From Torulaspora globosa (lineage: Eukaryota; Ascomycota; Saccharomycetes; Saccharomycetales; Saccharomycetaceae), in the NCBI RefSeq assembly GCF_014133895.1, contig NC_050729.1:62001-126000 (forward strand): DNA of 64,000 nt, in the 5' to 3' direction. Shown piece by piece: positions 9,747-19,127 of the stretch; positions within the stretch are counted from its first letter, which is position 1; every line of letters begins with the position of its first letter. Under the pieces are notes generated by a model. The model ran no database searches. It had not been told where the DNA came from and saw nothing but the letters and a program-made list of their open reading frames with translations. The position numbers were made by a program, and so were the translations under genes.

Positions 9747-12185
9747 TCACATGAACTCTGACAGGTTTGTCGTCGTCATCGAGGGCAGACCACCACCAAG
9801 AAAATCCAACATCATATGCATCCCTCCGCCCCCGCTATACTCGTCCACATCCTGCGGTAAGACTTGCGAAACACCCTCTAGAAACCATACTTTGTCCTTC
9901 ATCTCGGTGGTAAAACCGCGTAGCAGTTTATAGTAACTTCTCATGATTCTCATAGCACCTAAATCACCGGTCATCAGCAATGCCAGAAAGGTCTTGTCTA
10001 GCAATGCCGGAAATGCAAACACTCGGAGTATGAAGTCGGACTGATTTTTCTCACGATTCAATTTATCGAGGTACGCAAGTGTTATCAGGTAGGGGGAATC
10101 TATCTCAACTGGGTAGAGGTCAGCTATACTTTCGTCAAAACACACAAGCTCTGATACAGTTCCGCTTTCTTGATTGACAACGTCACCCAAGTCACTCAGG
10201 TCGACTGATATTAGGTTGTAAAATCTCGACTTCTCAGTCAGCGGCCATACAGCAGTTAGAATTGTTGCAGCACCTTTGACATGGAAAATCCACGCAGAAG
10301 GTGACATGGAAGTAGGGTTGGCGGGGCTGGAGGTAGATGCGTTAGCCAACGAATCCATAATCAATATCAAAGCGCTGGCTACCAGAGCATCTGTATTATC
10401 CTCTGAGATCTTGAGGACGGCCTCCCTCAGCAGTCTCAAAGCATCTAGTCTATGCTTAGACACGTACTGTTCAAGCCCGTACTCTGTCCTTGACAGATGC
10501 GTGGCACTAAATGCGAGTAGGGAGTGCATTAAAAAAGGATATTCGAATGCGAGGTCTGGAATATCGGTGCTCCACACTTCAAGACCGGAGATACCAGCCG
10601 CAGTTATGGAAGGCCAAACCTTGGTGCAATAGTGGTGAAAAAGTTTAAGATCTATCAAATTCAAATTGCTCTCACGGGAATACTCGAATAGCTTAGCGAT
10701 GTTGCCCGCCCGAGCGGTATCATTGGATGAGGACGATTCCTGTGTTTGAGATTTCATCATTCTTTCACTCTTTGTTATGGATTCATCTATGCCGTCTCTG
10801 CTCGCAACAGCTGCAGCTGATGGAGAGTTCTCCTTCTCATTTAGCCCATGCTTCATCATTGGTATTGCACTTACAGGAGATATGGTTGGGTTTCCCGGCA
10901 AACCGGAATCCGCCAGCATACTACCATTGCAGGCTTCATTAACGACGTTTCCGTTTTTTGCAACCTGCTCTTGCTGTTCTTGCATGTTAGCTAAAGCTTC
11001 TTCGGCGCTGCTTGCTTTAGCCGCGTGGCTGTTCCCATTGTATTTGATTCCCGATAGCTCCTGAAAATCGTACGTTACACCACCTATTCCTGCAGTTGGA
11101 AACATACCCATGGACTTCAAGTTAATGCTTGCTTTACTAAGCTGCGCAAGCGATTCCGCCTGAAACGTTAACGGGTTGGAAGGAATCTGGCCCTGCTGCG
11201 ATGATTGCTGTGTCGTCGTTTGAGTATCACTCGTCTGCTGTTGAACTTCCTGGTTTTGTCGCTGTGCCTGTGGTGGTTGTTGCTGTATTTGTTGACCTTG
11301 TTGCGGCTGCTGAGGGCCTTGACCGTTAACGTGTGACGAGAAATGCGGCTGATTCTGCGTTGGGGGCAAGCGAGCCGGTGAAAAGATGCTCCCAATACTA
11401 TTAGTTATGTTCATACCAGCCGGTTGGAATGAAGGACTATTCAGCAAATCGAAAGCAACGTATTTTTCCGAATTGGTTAGCGTCATCAGCTGCGGTAAGA
11501 GAAGTGATTGTTGCTGGTATTGCTGCTGTGCTTGGTGGCCATTATTATTAGTGTCCGGTACCAGCGGCGGAAGCAGCAGACCATCCATTGTACCTTTGGA
11601 TCCGTTGGAGTTCGACAAGAGTCTCCCCGGAGAGTTCAGCCGATTATTCTGGGGCAGAACATTCTGCTTCTTAGTGTTCTGCATATCTGAACCAGCCATT
11701 TTTGCAGAGGTGGACCCTGGTTTTCTACCCAATGGATTTTCGAAGCCACTTCCCACGCTTTCATTCGATATGGCTTGTGAAGCCGCTTCGGCAACAAGGC
11801 TACCAGACCGACTGCTACCGTTACTGCTGCTTGCTGTACTACCATCTTTGCTGACGTTGCTTTCCTTCTCCTCTCCCACGCCGTTCTCTGTTGGCTGATC
11901 CGAATTTGTTGTAACATACTTCACCACCGTCAGATCCTTCTTCTTTCTTGGCTGAACCGGGGTGTAGACGCAATCTAACTTCATATTCAGGCATTTTTGG
12001 CACGCGGGCTTCCCTTCATCACACTTCACTCTTCTCCTCTTACAATTGTCACACCCATTCTTCGATTTATTATGAAACTTACGCTTACCGGTTGATGTTC
12101 TGCTCACTTTCTTCCCGTCAACTTCGATGAGTTCCACGACTTTTTCTCTTCGCCTTACGGATGCTTTAACCTGAGACCTATCCAT
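9747..12185 (-). CDS. UPC2: UPC2/ECM22 sterol-sensing Zn2Cys6 transcription factor
   Basis: 812 residues (S. cerevisiae Upc2 about 913), ATG at 12183-12185. The N-terminal zinc cluster has C45, C48, C55, C62, C65 and C72, preceded by the basic [11 protein letters not shown] segment. A long Ser/Gln-rich middle includes a Q-rich tract around residues 300-345. The C-terminal part from about 510 is the ligand-binding domain; near the end is the glycine-rich [16 protein letters not shown] stretch where the S. cerevisiae upc2-1 gain-of-function change maps. Upc2 binds ergosterol in the cytosol and, when sterol falls, enters the nucleus and induces ERG genes. In S. cerevisiae UPC2 and ECM22 are WGD duplicates; this single gene represents both. 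Its own promoter carries sterol response elements. Confidence 0.93.
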   Translation of the reverse strand: MDRSQVKASVRRREKVVELIEVDGKKVSRTSTGKRKFHNKSKNGCDNCKRRRVKCDEGKPACQKCLNMKLDCVYTPVQPRKKKDLTVVKYVTTNSDQPTENGVGEEKESNVSKDGSTASSSNGSSRSGSLVAEAASQAISNESVGSGFENPLGRKPGSTSAKMAGSDMQNTKKQNVLPQNNRLNSPGRLLSNSNGSKGTMDGLLLPPLVPDTNNNGHQAQQQYQQQSLLLPQLMTLTNSEKYVAFDLLNSPSFQPAGMNITNSIGSIFSPARLPPTQNQPHFSSHVNGQGPQQPQQGQQIQQQPPQAQRQNQEVQQQTSDTQTTTQQSSQQGQIPSNPLTFQAESLAQLSKASINLKSMGMFPTAGIGGVTYDFQELSGIKYNGNSHAAKASSAEEALANMQEQQEQVAKNGNVVNEACNGSMLADSGLPGNPTISPVSAIPMMKHGLNEKENSPSAAAVASRDGIDESITKSERMMKSQTQESSSSNDTARAGNIAKLFEYSRESNLNLIDLKLFHHYCTKVWPSITAAGISGLEVWSTDIPDLAFEYPFLMHSLLAFSATHLSRTEYGLEQYVSKHRLDALRLLREAVLKISEDNTDALVASALILIMDSLANASTSSPANPTSMSPSAWIFHVKGAATILTAVWPLTEKSRFYNLISVDLSDLGDVVNQESGTVSELVCFDESIADLYPVEIDSPYLITLAYLDKLNREKNQSDFILRVFAFPALLDKTFLALLMTGDLGAMRIMRSYYKLLRGFTTEMKDKVWFLEGVSQVLPQDVDEYSGGGGMHMMLDFLGGGLPSMTTTNLSEFM

Positions 12186-12749
12186 ATCCTTCTATAATCT
12201 ATAATAATAACCTAATAGTCTCGAGGTTATGCTCTGAAATTCAATTTTGATAGAAGCAAAGCCGCCCAAATAAATGCCGGTCCTTGATTCAAAAACGCAA
12301 TCGACGTATCGCCGTCTCAACTCTCGTGTGCCACTCCTGCCGGAACTCTGCACTTGCAACCAAACAAAAACCAAATATATCAATAGAGAGTAGCAACCGA
12401 ACAGTATAATTGTTCTCTAGTTTTCCGAACAACCCATTGAAGACCTGATCTTCACTGCTTGACTCTAGCAATTGGCCGTTTCGTTGCTCACTGAAGGGTC
12501 GATGAGCGTTGTTCTTCTGTTGGCTTTTCTGCCAGTCGTGTTGCTAAACGAGAACTCTATACGAGACGTAGCTAAACATTCGGCGAAATGAAATTTCAAA
12601 ATCGAAGCAGGAAGAGAAGCTCAGGATAAATAGCTGGAGTGCTTGAATTGTTCGGAGAGCCGTCGAGTGGCTGGGCACGAAGTAGCTTGTGGGGCGGGTT
12701 GTTTCTTGGTTTGTTATTATACATGCAACGATTTGATGAAAATTTGGAA
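12186..12749. other. 564 bp intergenic region: UPC2 promoter and TCP1 3' flank
   Basis: No gene is visible. Two sterol-response-type sites lie at 12544-12564. A partial URS1-like AAGCCGCCCA (8 of 10) occurs at 12259-12268. A TTTTCCGAAC near 12421 resembles part of CDEIII but has no CDEII or CDEI and is not a centromere. Confidence 0.6.
12544..12564 (-). promoter_or_regulatory. Paired sterol response elements in the UPC2 promoter
   Basis: On the minus strand, the sense of UPC2, TCGTATA (12558-12564) is followed 6 bp on by TCGTTTAG (12544-12551). Both are known Upc2/Ecm22 binding sequences in S. cerevisiae. They lie about 360-380 bp upstream of the UPC2 ATG, matching the known self-activation of UPC2. 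Function is inferred. Confidence 0.65.
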
Positions 12750-14432
12750 TTACATATGGTCGTGTGGATCCTCCTTTGGTGGCTCTGGGTCGACATTTAT
12801 CATGGTGTCGATTCTCAGGATGGCGACACAGGCTTCCAAGGCGGATTTCAAAGACTTGACTTTGCTGATGGTTGGTTCCAGGACGCCTGACTGCACTTCG
12901 TCGACAATTTTCCCTCTGATTAGATCGAGACCGTAGTTTCTGTAGTTTCTTCTCTTGGAGTCCTCAAGTTTGGCCTGCTGACTGGCCGCGTGGTAAGATC
13001 TCAGCTTTGCGATTAGCTCGCTGGAGTCCTTGGCCGCATTCACGGCTAGCGTCTTTGGGATTATCAGTAAAGCGCCGGCGAACTCGGCGATCGCCAATTG
13101 CTCGCGGGAACCTACAGTGGTGGCAAAGTTGTCCAGGTATATGTTCAAGGCTGTCTCCACACAACCACCACCTGGCACGACGTTTCCGCTCTCCAGCGTT
13201 CTTTTGACGACGGACAGAGAGTCGTGCAGCGAACGTTCCATTTCGTCCAATGAGTAGTCGTTGGCACCACGAAGCACGATTGAAGAGGAAGAGTGTTTAG
13301 ATGTACCCTTGATTAGAATGCACTCGTCGTCGGAGAATTTCTCCTGTATCACTTCGTTACAGATTCCGAGATAGCTTGGCTCGAAGGTTTCATCACCTTC
13401 CAGATTGGACATAGAACTGATCAAAGTGGCACCCGTAGCACGCGCAATTCTTCTCAAATCCTCCTTTTTACAGCGTCTCACAGCCATAATCTTTGCCTCG
13501 ACAAACTCCTTCAAGCACAGATCATCGATACCTTTGGTAGTTAACACAACTTGGGCACCTGCGTCGATGATCTTTCTAACTCTTTCTAGTACCATGCCGG
13601 CTTCACGCTTACGAATCTCCTCCAGTTGGTCTGGATCGTCGATGTTAATTTGCACGCCCATGGCCATACGGGCCTTCTGCAAGTTGATGTCCAAACATGC
13701 AATCTTGACGTTCCCACCGGCAATCCTCTTGGGCATTGCCTGTGAAGCTACCGTACAGTTCAAAGCGTAACCCTGAACCAAAACAGACTCTCTGGCAGAC
13801 TTGCCATGAGCTTTCAAAATGTTGACCGCCTTGACGGGGTACTTCGTTTCGCCTTTGGTGTTCTGTGTCTTGACGGCGAGGATAGCGTCCACGACCATGT
13901 TGCTGAAAAAATCAGAGTCTGCGCCAATGATCTTTGAAGACATGCTCGTCTTAGCGATGTTAACCAGGGTTTCCTTGCCCAAACTCTCGACATTCAAAGA
14001 CAGTACTTCATTGATGAACCTGATCGCTTCTCTCAAAGCCACTCTGTAACCGGTGATGATCGTTGTAGGATGAATTTTGTTCTTGACCAGCTCGTTTGCT
14101 CTTTTGAAAAGCTCAGACGCGATGATGACCACACTGGTGGTTCCGTCGCCGATCTCGCGGTCCTGCTGCTGAGCCAATTCCACGAGAATCTTGCCTGCCG
14201 GATGTTGCACGTCCAGCAGAGACAAAATCGTAGCCCCATCGTTAGTGACTGTGAAGTCTCCAATGTCATCCACCAACATCTTGTCCAGACCAACAGGTCC
14301 CAATGACGATTTAACCACATTGGCCACAGCCATCGTGGCTAGCACATTCTGATTTCTGATATCATCACCACTGATCTTTTCTCCGCCAAGAAAAAGGGTA
14401 TCGGAGCGAGAGTTGTTAAACACCTGAGCCAT
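12750..14432 (-). CDS. TCP1: TCP1 (CCT1), alpha subunit of the TRiC/CCT chaperonin
   Basis: 560 residues (559 in S. cerevisiae). The ATG is at 14430-14432; an upstream in-frame TTG at 14453 is not the start, because the family begins MAQ(V/L)F. It is one of eight subunits of the cytosolic group II chaperonin that folds actin and tubulin. Visible are the N-terminal equatorial part with the ATP loop GPVGLDKM and VTNDGATIL, the catalytic GDGTTS motif, the apical domain in the middle, and the C-terminal equatorial VPGGGCVE motif. The tail [13 protein letters not shown] lacks the GGM repeats of some other subunits. A Reb1 site lies about 130 bp upstream. Confidence 0.97.
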   Translation of the reverse strand: MAQVFNNSRSDTLFLGGEKISGDDIRNQNVLATMAVANVVKSSLGPVGLDKMLVDDIGDFTVTNDGATILSLLDVQHPAGKILVELAQQQDREIGDGTTSVVIIASELFKRANELVKNKIHPTTIITGYRVALREAIRFINEVLSLNVESLGKETLVNIAKTSMSSKIIGADSDFFSNMVVDAILAVKTQNTKGETKYPVKAVNILKAHGKSARESVLVQGYALNCTVASQAMPKRIAGGNVKIACLDINLQKARMAMGVQINIDDPDQLEEIRKREAGMVLERVRKIIDAGAQVVLTTKGIDDLCLKEFVEAKIMAVRRCKKEDLRRIARATGATLISSMSNLEGDETFEPSYLGICNEVIQEKFSDDECILIKGTSKHSSSSIVLRGANDYSLDEMERSLHDSLSVVKRTLESGNVVPGGGCVETALNIYLDNFATTVGSREQLAIAEFAGALLIIPKTLAVNAAKDSSELIAKLRSYHAASQQAKLEDSKRRNYRNYGLDLIRGKIVDEVQSGVLEPTISKVKSLKSALEACVAILRIDTMINVDPEPPKEDPHDHM

Positions 14433-14826
14433 TGTTAACAGAATTCTACCCAAGTTCCTTCAAATGCCACCTGGAAGACCCTATAATCCTATGATCTCTG
14501 ATCCATTTGCCACATTTGATCGATGAATACCTAGAAGAAGGTGTCTTAAATTTTCAAATAGCCGGGTAACTGCATCTTAATCAAAGGGCTGAGGTCCTCC
14601 AATACCAGGATACTAAGCAGAAGATGAGAAGATGTCTCTGCAATTCATGCGATGTCGCTGGATCTGGCGATCTTGGACTTTCCATGTAATGTAGGAATTC
14701 GACTCGCTGTGCCTGTGCCGACTGTTTTGAAGTCCAGGCATTTACTGATGCACAACAAACTGGCTCGTTCAATCTCTAGATAGTCGTCTTGTCGTCACCT
14801 CTGTAAAGCCAATTGTCATCATATAC
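14433..14826. other. 394 bp intergenic region: TCP1 promoter and CDC42 3' flank
   Basis: No gene or snoRNA with convincing C/D or H/ACA boxes is seen. One Reb1 site (14562-14569) is present. TTTGCCAC near 14508 is a partial Rpn4-type element. Confidence 0.6.
14562..14569. promoter_or_regulatory. Reb1 site upstream of TCP1
   Basis: CCGGGTAA (reverse TTACCCGG) matches the Reb1 consensus, about 130 bp before the TCP1 ATG. Reb1 clears nucleosomes at housekeeping promoters. Confidence 0.55.
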
Positions 14827-15402
14827 CTATAGAATAGTACATTTCTTACTCTTTTTAATTACTGGTGGCTCCAACGCAGCAACGATTGCCTCGTCAAAGA
14901 CGTTCTTCAACCCGCGTTGTGTCAGGGCTGAGCATTCGACATATTTCACTGCTCTCAGCTCCCTTGCCAGTCTCTCGCCTTGTTCGGAGCTGATTGGGCG
15001 CAATCTCTGCCTCTGTAGCTTCTCGATGATAACCTTGTCGTCTCTCAAGTCTATCTGCGTGCCGACAATCAAACATGGAACACCAGGGCAGTGGTGATGT
15101 ACCTCGGGAAACCACTTCTCCTTCACGTTTTCAAAAGAGGGTGGTGATATCACACTGAAGCAGACCAGGAAGACGTCCGTCGACGGATACGACAGCGGTC
15201 TTAACCTATCATAATCTTCTTGACCAGCAGTGTCGAAGAGCCCTAATGTGTATGGCTCGTCTCCTATCATCACGGTTACCGCATAATTATCGAACACCGT
15301 TGGCACATAATCTGCTGGGAACTGGTTCGTGGTGTAGGATATCAGGAGACAGGTCTTACCAACCGCACCGTCACCGACAACAACACACTTTAACGTTTGC
15401 AT
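14827..15402 (-). CDS. CDC42: CDC42 Rho-family GTPase
   Basis: 191 residues, the same length as S. cerevisiae Cdc42 and nearly identical to it. The start is the ATG at 15400-15402; the upstream in-frame TTG is ignored. It is the master polarity GTPase acting at the plasma membrane. Visible are the P-loop GDGAVGKT (10-17), the effector loop YVPTVFDNY (32-40), DTAGQEDY (57-64), GTQIDL (114-119) and ECSAL. The polybasic KKSKK precedes the CAAX box CTIL (C188), predicted to be geranylgeranylated. In S. cerevisiae it is YLR229C on chromosome XII. Its place here between TCP1 and GCD6, both chromosome IV genes there, shows the unduplicated gene order. Confidence 0.98.
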   Translation of the reverse strand: MQTLKCVVVGDGAVGKTCLLISYTTNQFPADYVPTVFDNYAVTVMIGDEPYTLGLFDTAGQEDYDRLRPLSYPSTDVFLVCFSVISPPSFENVKEKWFPEVHHHCPGVPCLIVGTQIDLRDDKVIIEKLQRQRLRPISSEQGERLARELRAVKYVECSALTQRGLKNVFDEAIVAALEPPVIKKSKKCTIL

Positions 15403-15593
15403 TCTGAACAATTAACCTCAATCTCAGCCCACTACTCCTTCAACACGCCTCCGGCTCAAGGCTACCGTGCTACCGAACTACCCTGCGGATGTCCTTATCT
15501 TTCGTCGATCACAAGCAGCGCTTCTTTCCAGTCTTCGAGCTCTCGCATCTTCCGTAAGCGGGAACTTCGAGAATCTGATCGGCCATAGAGACA

Positions 15594-15602
15594 CCGGGTA
15601 AC
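15594..15602. promoter_or_regulatory. Reb1 site upstream of CDC42
   Basis: CCGGGTAAC matches the Reb1 consensus, about 190 bp upstream of the CDC42 ATG and close to the 3' end of GCD6. It could also aid termination between the two genes. Confidence 0.5.
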
Positions 15603-15656
15603 AATGGTTATATCAAGATATAAAGACTATTTTATTACATGTCCGCTAGAGGCTCT

Positions 15657-17867
15657 TCAGTCTTCTCCATCGTCGGCGTTATCCTCGTCTCCGTCGTCGG
15701 ATGACTCCTCAGATGATTCCTCAGACGTCTCTTCATCCGCCTCTCTGAGCCAGTCAACCCATTTCTCGGTTAGTCTCTTGACCTCGTCATATGCCGGATC
15801 CTGAGAGACATTGTCCCACCATTGGTAGACGATGTCCTCTTCCAGGATGTCGTTGTCGTAGAGATTATTCAACGCGCTGAATAGGATCAAGTCTGGCTTC
15901 TCGAAACCCTGTTCGCTGGTTCTCTGCATCAGTAAGTCGATGAGATCGACGTACTCTTCCCGGTCAAATGTCTCTCTCTTGAACAGCTGTCCCCATTGGC
16001 CGAAAACCTTGGCAACGGCCTCTTTGGGGCCCAAAGTTTGTGTGGCGATAAAATGGTACACCCGTCTCAGAAGCGCAACCACCGTCACATTTCTAACTTC
16101 GTGATATGTCACGTTCATGCTCATCCGCAAAGTGTTTAATTCCAACATGGCAGTGTCCAGATCGTGGTTGTTCTCTATGGCTCTCTTAACCGTGGCTATC
16201 CCCTCTTCCTGGAAAGATTCTTCGTCTTCGTCGAACTCTGAAGCGTCTCCTTCCCTATCGGTGTACATGCTATTAGTTGACATAGTTCTCTTCTTTTTAG
16301 CCTTTACTATGCGCGATGAGATCGAGTCGTCGCTCAAGCAAGCCTCTTCTAGATGATTTGATAGATCGTGAGCAACCTTGTCGAGCTCACGCGCGTCTTC
16401 TTCCATCTCTGAAAGGTCGCTCTCGTAAATATACCCGACACCCTGTGCGCCGACCAAGGCGATTGCAGGTGAGTCGATAATCTTGTCTTCCTCCTTTTCG
16501 GTGTCTGATAATTCTTCCTCCGAGAGTCCCAACTCATGTGGATGCAGGCTCTTCACCGGTGTACCGGAAATCCTCGAACCGCTGGGAATCTCCATGTTGT
16601 CGTCGATCTTAACGTCGAATCCAATTACGCACCCATCATTGAGAATGACGCTCTTGCCCAGATTCGAATTGCTTGCCAATATACAGTGGTCAACGACACT
16701 GTCGTTACCTATCACGGTATTGTCCCAAATGTAACTGTTTGTTATCTTTATGTTTTCGCCAATCTTGCAGTTTCTCCCGATTACCGAATTCTCAATGAGA
16801 GTCCCTTCCCCTATTCTTGTCTTTGAACCGATAGCGGTACATTTCCCGATCTTACATGATTGTGCCAACACAACATCCTTTTCCTTGTAAACATGGCCGG
16901 AGTCGTAAGAGTAGGTTTGATCGGAGACTATATTAGCCTCCAAAGTCAATGGGAAACACCATCTACCGATGAAGTCACGGGAAATGGAATCATAGGTCTG
17001 CCAACTTTCCACTCTTGCTGCGTACTCATCAGTAATATAAGCGTACACATGTTTGCTCAACAAATCGCTGGAAAGAACACCTTTCACAAAATCTGATCTC
17101 AAAAGCTGGTAATCGAAATTTTCTTGGAAAATCGCAGGAACGGTGGGCGTGCAGATATCTATGCGACAATCTATTAAGTCGTTTCGTATAGTGAAATCGT
17201 CGACATTCTCTAGCAACTCGGTGTCGATCTCCAGGCTTGTCTTCTTTCTGGAAAAAGCTGCCGGTATCTGCTGGTAGTATAAGCATCTGTTGTCCGATTT
17301 GTCGAGAATGAATGCAGCCGGTTCGAGCGATCTGGTGCGATGGAACTGGCTTGCCTTACTCAAGCACATGGTCACAATGTGATCCTTGTCCTTGGCGCGC
17401 ATCTTCTTATGAAATTCATACAGCCTGTCGAATTCGACGTTGGTGACTACATCACCACTCACCAGAATAAAGTCCCCAGAAATGATGCCTCTGTTGTCCA
17501 AGTCTCTCATAGCATCTCCGACAGAACGGGCCTCGGGAGACATAATGGTGATCACCTTGAAAGGAGACCAAGGAAGGTTCCATTTAGAGCTCTCGATATA
17601 ATCGCTGATCTGGTTGGCGTGTGAGGAGCAAACTAAAAGCACTTCCCGAGCGTTAGCTTTTGCCAAGAACTCCAATGTGTACTCAATTAACGGAACATTA
17701 GCCAATGGCAATAAACATCTTGGCTTGACAGAGGTTAGTGGCATAAATCTGGTCTCGAACGAGTCTGTCAGCACAATGGCCTGCAAGCGATCATCCTGCG
17801 TCATTTCACCCTTTGTCAATCCGCCATTGTTGGCCTTTCCTCCGGACTTTCCCTTCTTACCAGCCAT
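15657..17867 (-). CDS. GCD6: GCD6, epsilon (catalytic) subunit of eIF2B
   Basis: 736 residues (about 712 in S. cerevisiae). The start is the ATG at 17865-17867, giving MAGKKGKSGGK as in the family; an in-frame TTG upstream is ignored. eIF2B exchanges GDP for GTP on eIF2 in translation initiation. It has an N-terminal nucleotidyltransferase-like domain (about 25-230, beginning DRLQAIVLTDSFETRFMPL), left-handed beta-helix hexapeptide repeats (about 330-430), an acidic linker, and a C-terminal W2/HEAT domain (about 560-720) that binds eIF2 and is catalytic. The end is very acidic and Ser-rich. In S. cerevisiae this gene is also next to a tRNA-Ile(UAU), as here. Confidence 0.97.
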   Translation of the reverse strand: MAGKKGKSGGKANNGGLTKGEMTQDDRLQAIVLTDSFETRFMPLTSVKPRCLLPLANVPLIEYTLEFLAKANAREVLLVCSSHANQISDYIESSKWNLPWSPFKVITIMSPEARSVGDAMRDLDNRGIISGDFILVSGDVVTNVEFDRLYEFHKKMRAKDKDHIVTMCLSKASQFHRTRSLEPAAFILDKSDNRCLYYQQIPAAFSRKKTSLEIDTELLENVDDFTIRNDLIDCRIDICTPTVPAIFQENFDYQLLRSDFVKGVLSSDLLSKHVYAYITDEYAARVESWQTYDSISRDFIGRWCFPLTLEANIVSDQTYSYDSGHVYKEKDVVLAQSCKIGKCTAIGSKTRIGEGTLIENSVIGRNCKIGENIKITNSYIWDNTVIGNDSVVDHCILASNSNLGKSVILNDGCVIGFDVKIDDNMEIPSGSRISGTPVKSLHPHELGLSEEELSDTEKEEDKIIDSPAIALVGAQGVGYIYESDLSEMEEDARELDKVAHDLSNHLEEACLSDDSISSRIVKAKKKRTMSTNSMYTDREGDASEFDEDEESFQEEGIATVKRAIENNHDLDTAMLELNTLRMSMNVTYHEVRNVTVVALLRRVYHFIATQTLGPKEAVAKVFGQWGQLFKRETFDREEYVDLIDLLMQRTSEQGFEKPDLILFSALNNLYDNDILEEDIVYQWWDNVSQDPAYDEVKRLTEKWVDWLREADEETSEESSEESSDDGDEDNADDGED

Positions 17868-18045
17868 CTTGATGAATTCTAGCAATTAGAGTCAAAGGGA
17901 ACAGACTTTCAAGCCCTGATACCAAGCCAACGGACGTTCTCAGAGACAGGTCTTGTACATTACTCATGAATCGATGGCTTTCTAGGCGATGATGTCTACA
18001 AATTGCACGTCTGCCGTTAATGATGATTTTTCATATTTCGAATAT

Positions 18046-18051
18046 AAAAAA
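18046..18051 (-). terminator. RNA polymerase III terminator of tRNA-Ile
   Basis: A run of six T on the minus strand, 10 bp downstream of the tRNA 3' end, as expected for Pol III termination. Confidence 0.8.
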
Positions 18052-18061
18052 GAATGGAAAG

Positions 18062-18195
18062 TGCTCGAGGTGGGGTTCGAACCCACGACGGTCGCGTTGC
18101 TTGAAGGCCTGCATTGAAAGGCCGCTAGACAGAATGCTTCGGAGGAACCGACTGCACCTATAAGCACGAAGCTCTAACCACTGAGCTACACGAGC
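18062..18195 (-). tRNA. tRNA-Ile (anticodon UAU) with a 61-nt intron
   Basis: On the minus strand, exon 1 (18159-18195, 37 nt) begins GCTCGTGTAGCTCAGTGG and ends GCTTATA. The intron is 18098-18158, inserted one base 3' of the anticodon TAT. Exon 2 (18062-18097, 36 nt) carries the B box GGGTTCGAACCCC and ends CTCGAGCA. Acceptor arms GCTCGTG and CTCGAGC pair, with one G-U pair. The mature tRNA is 73 nt without CCA. The sequence matches S. cerevisiae tI(UAU), which also has an intron of about 60 nt; its two copies there lie near GCD6 and CDC42, consistent with one ancestral gene at this place. The product decodes AUA. Confidence 0.97.
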
Positions 18196-18632
18196 ATTTT
18201 CGAAAGAGGAGCCATAATTTATTGAATATATACCACTAAACAACGAACTTACCTTTGTAGTATCTTTGCCTCTGCAAGTAAAAGGCCATCTGAGACTACC
18301 ATAATGGTTAATGCTTGAACAAATAGCGCGTATCTTGAAGGTTACCGGTTTTAAGTGCAAGAGAACACAGCACTGCATGCGGTTGGTTTTACTACGTGAA
18401 TGACAGGCCTCGAAACGATCGATTATTCATTTGCCACGCTCTCGAGTATTTATGGCTTCAATGCTTGGTCGTGCTGAAGGGTTGAGTCGATTAGCAACCG
18501 TTGCTATTCGTTACTTTTGATCGCCAAAGCGTTTAGGTGAATTAAATACTTGGCATTTATAAAGTTACACAGATCTCTATCAATTGTGACCAGTGATGGC
18601 AGAATGGAGTCTCAAGTGATCTGGCTGCCTTT
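18196..18632. other. 437 bp intergenic region upstream of tRNA-Ile
   Basis: Nothing recognisable beyond the 5' flank of the tRNA and the 3' flank of the CYSTM gene. TTTGCCAC near 18431 is a partial Rpn4-type motif. Confidence 0.5.
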
Positions 18633-18887
18633 TTAGTCTCCACAGACCAACTCGATCAGGAAGCAGCAGCATAGCACCTTCAAACAGGTGTCTAGACAGC
18701 TTTCCTCCTTCCTATGTTCTTGCTGTTGGACATAAACTGGCTGCTGAGGTTGTTGGTAGTAACCTTGCTGAGGAGGAGGACCTTGTTGGTAGTAGCCTTG
18801 TTGCGGTGGGCCCTGTTGATATCCACCTTGTGGTGGGCCCTGATATCCACCTTGTGGAGGCCCTTGCTGATAGTAATTTTGGTTCAT
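18633..18887 (-). CDS. Small CYSTM-family protein (YDR210W/YBR016W-like)
   Basis: 84 residues, ATG at 18885-18887. The N-terminal 55 residues are a low-complexity Gln/Pro/Gly/Tyr tract with repeated GYQQGPPQ-like units. The end holds a Cys-rich hydrophobic segment (CLKVLCCCFLIELVC), the signature of CYSTM tail-anchored proteins. In S. cerevisiae these (YDR210W, YBR016W) are palmitoylated and sit at the plasma membrane, with proposed roles in stress or metal tolerance. It lies between GCD6 and MSS4, exactly the position of YDR210W. The exact biochemical role is unknown. Confidence 0.88.
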   Translation of the reverse strand: MNQNYYQQGPPQGGYQGPPQGGYQQGPPQQGYYQQGPPPQQGYYQQPQQPVYVQQQEHRKEESCLDTCLKVLCCCFLIELVCGD

Positions 18888-19127
18888 ACTGATGTAATCC
18901 TTGCGCTAAAGCTGACAGGCGTCTAAGAACCGAGTACGAGTGCTTTCAAGGCTTAGTTGGCCTAGTTGTATTATTTTTTTTTGTTTCTCGAGAACGTACG
19001 TGGCTGGATCTTTGGAACCTGCCATTCTGGAAAGTCAAACTAGTAAACAAAACATTAAACAATGATTATATGCAGACTAGAAAAAAGTATGGAAGCTTCT
19101 GGTGTAACTCAGTACAGATTATTCTAG

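Noticed and set aside
12416..12436. TTTTCCGAAC resembling centromere CDEIII
   Set aside because: No AT-rich CDEII of suitable length or CDEI beside it, and the flanks do not fit the CDEIII consensus.
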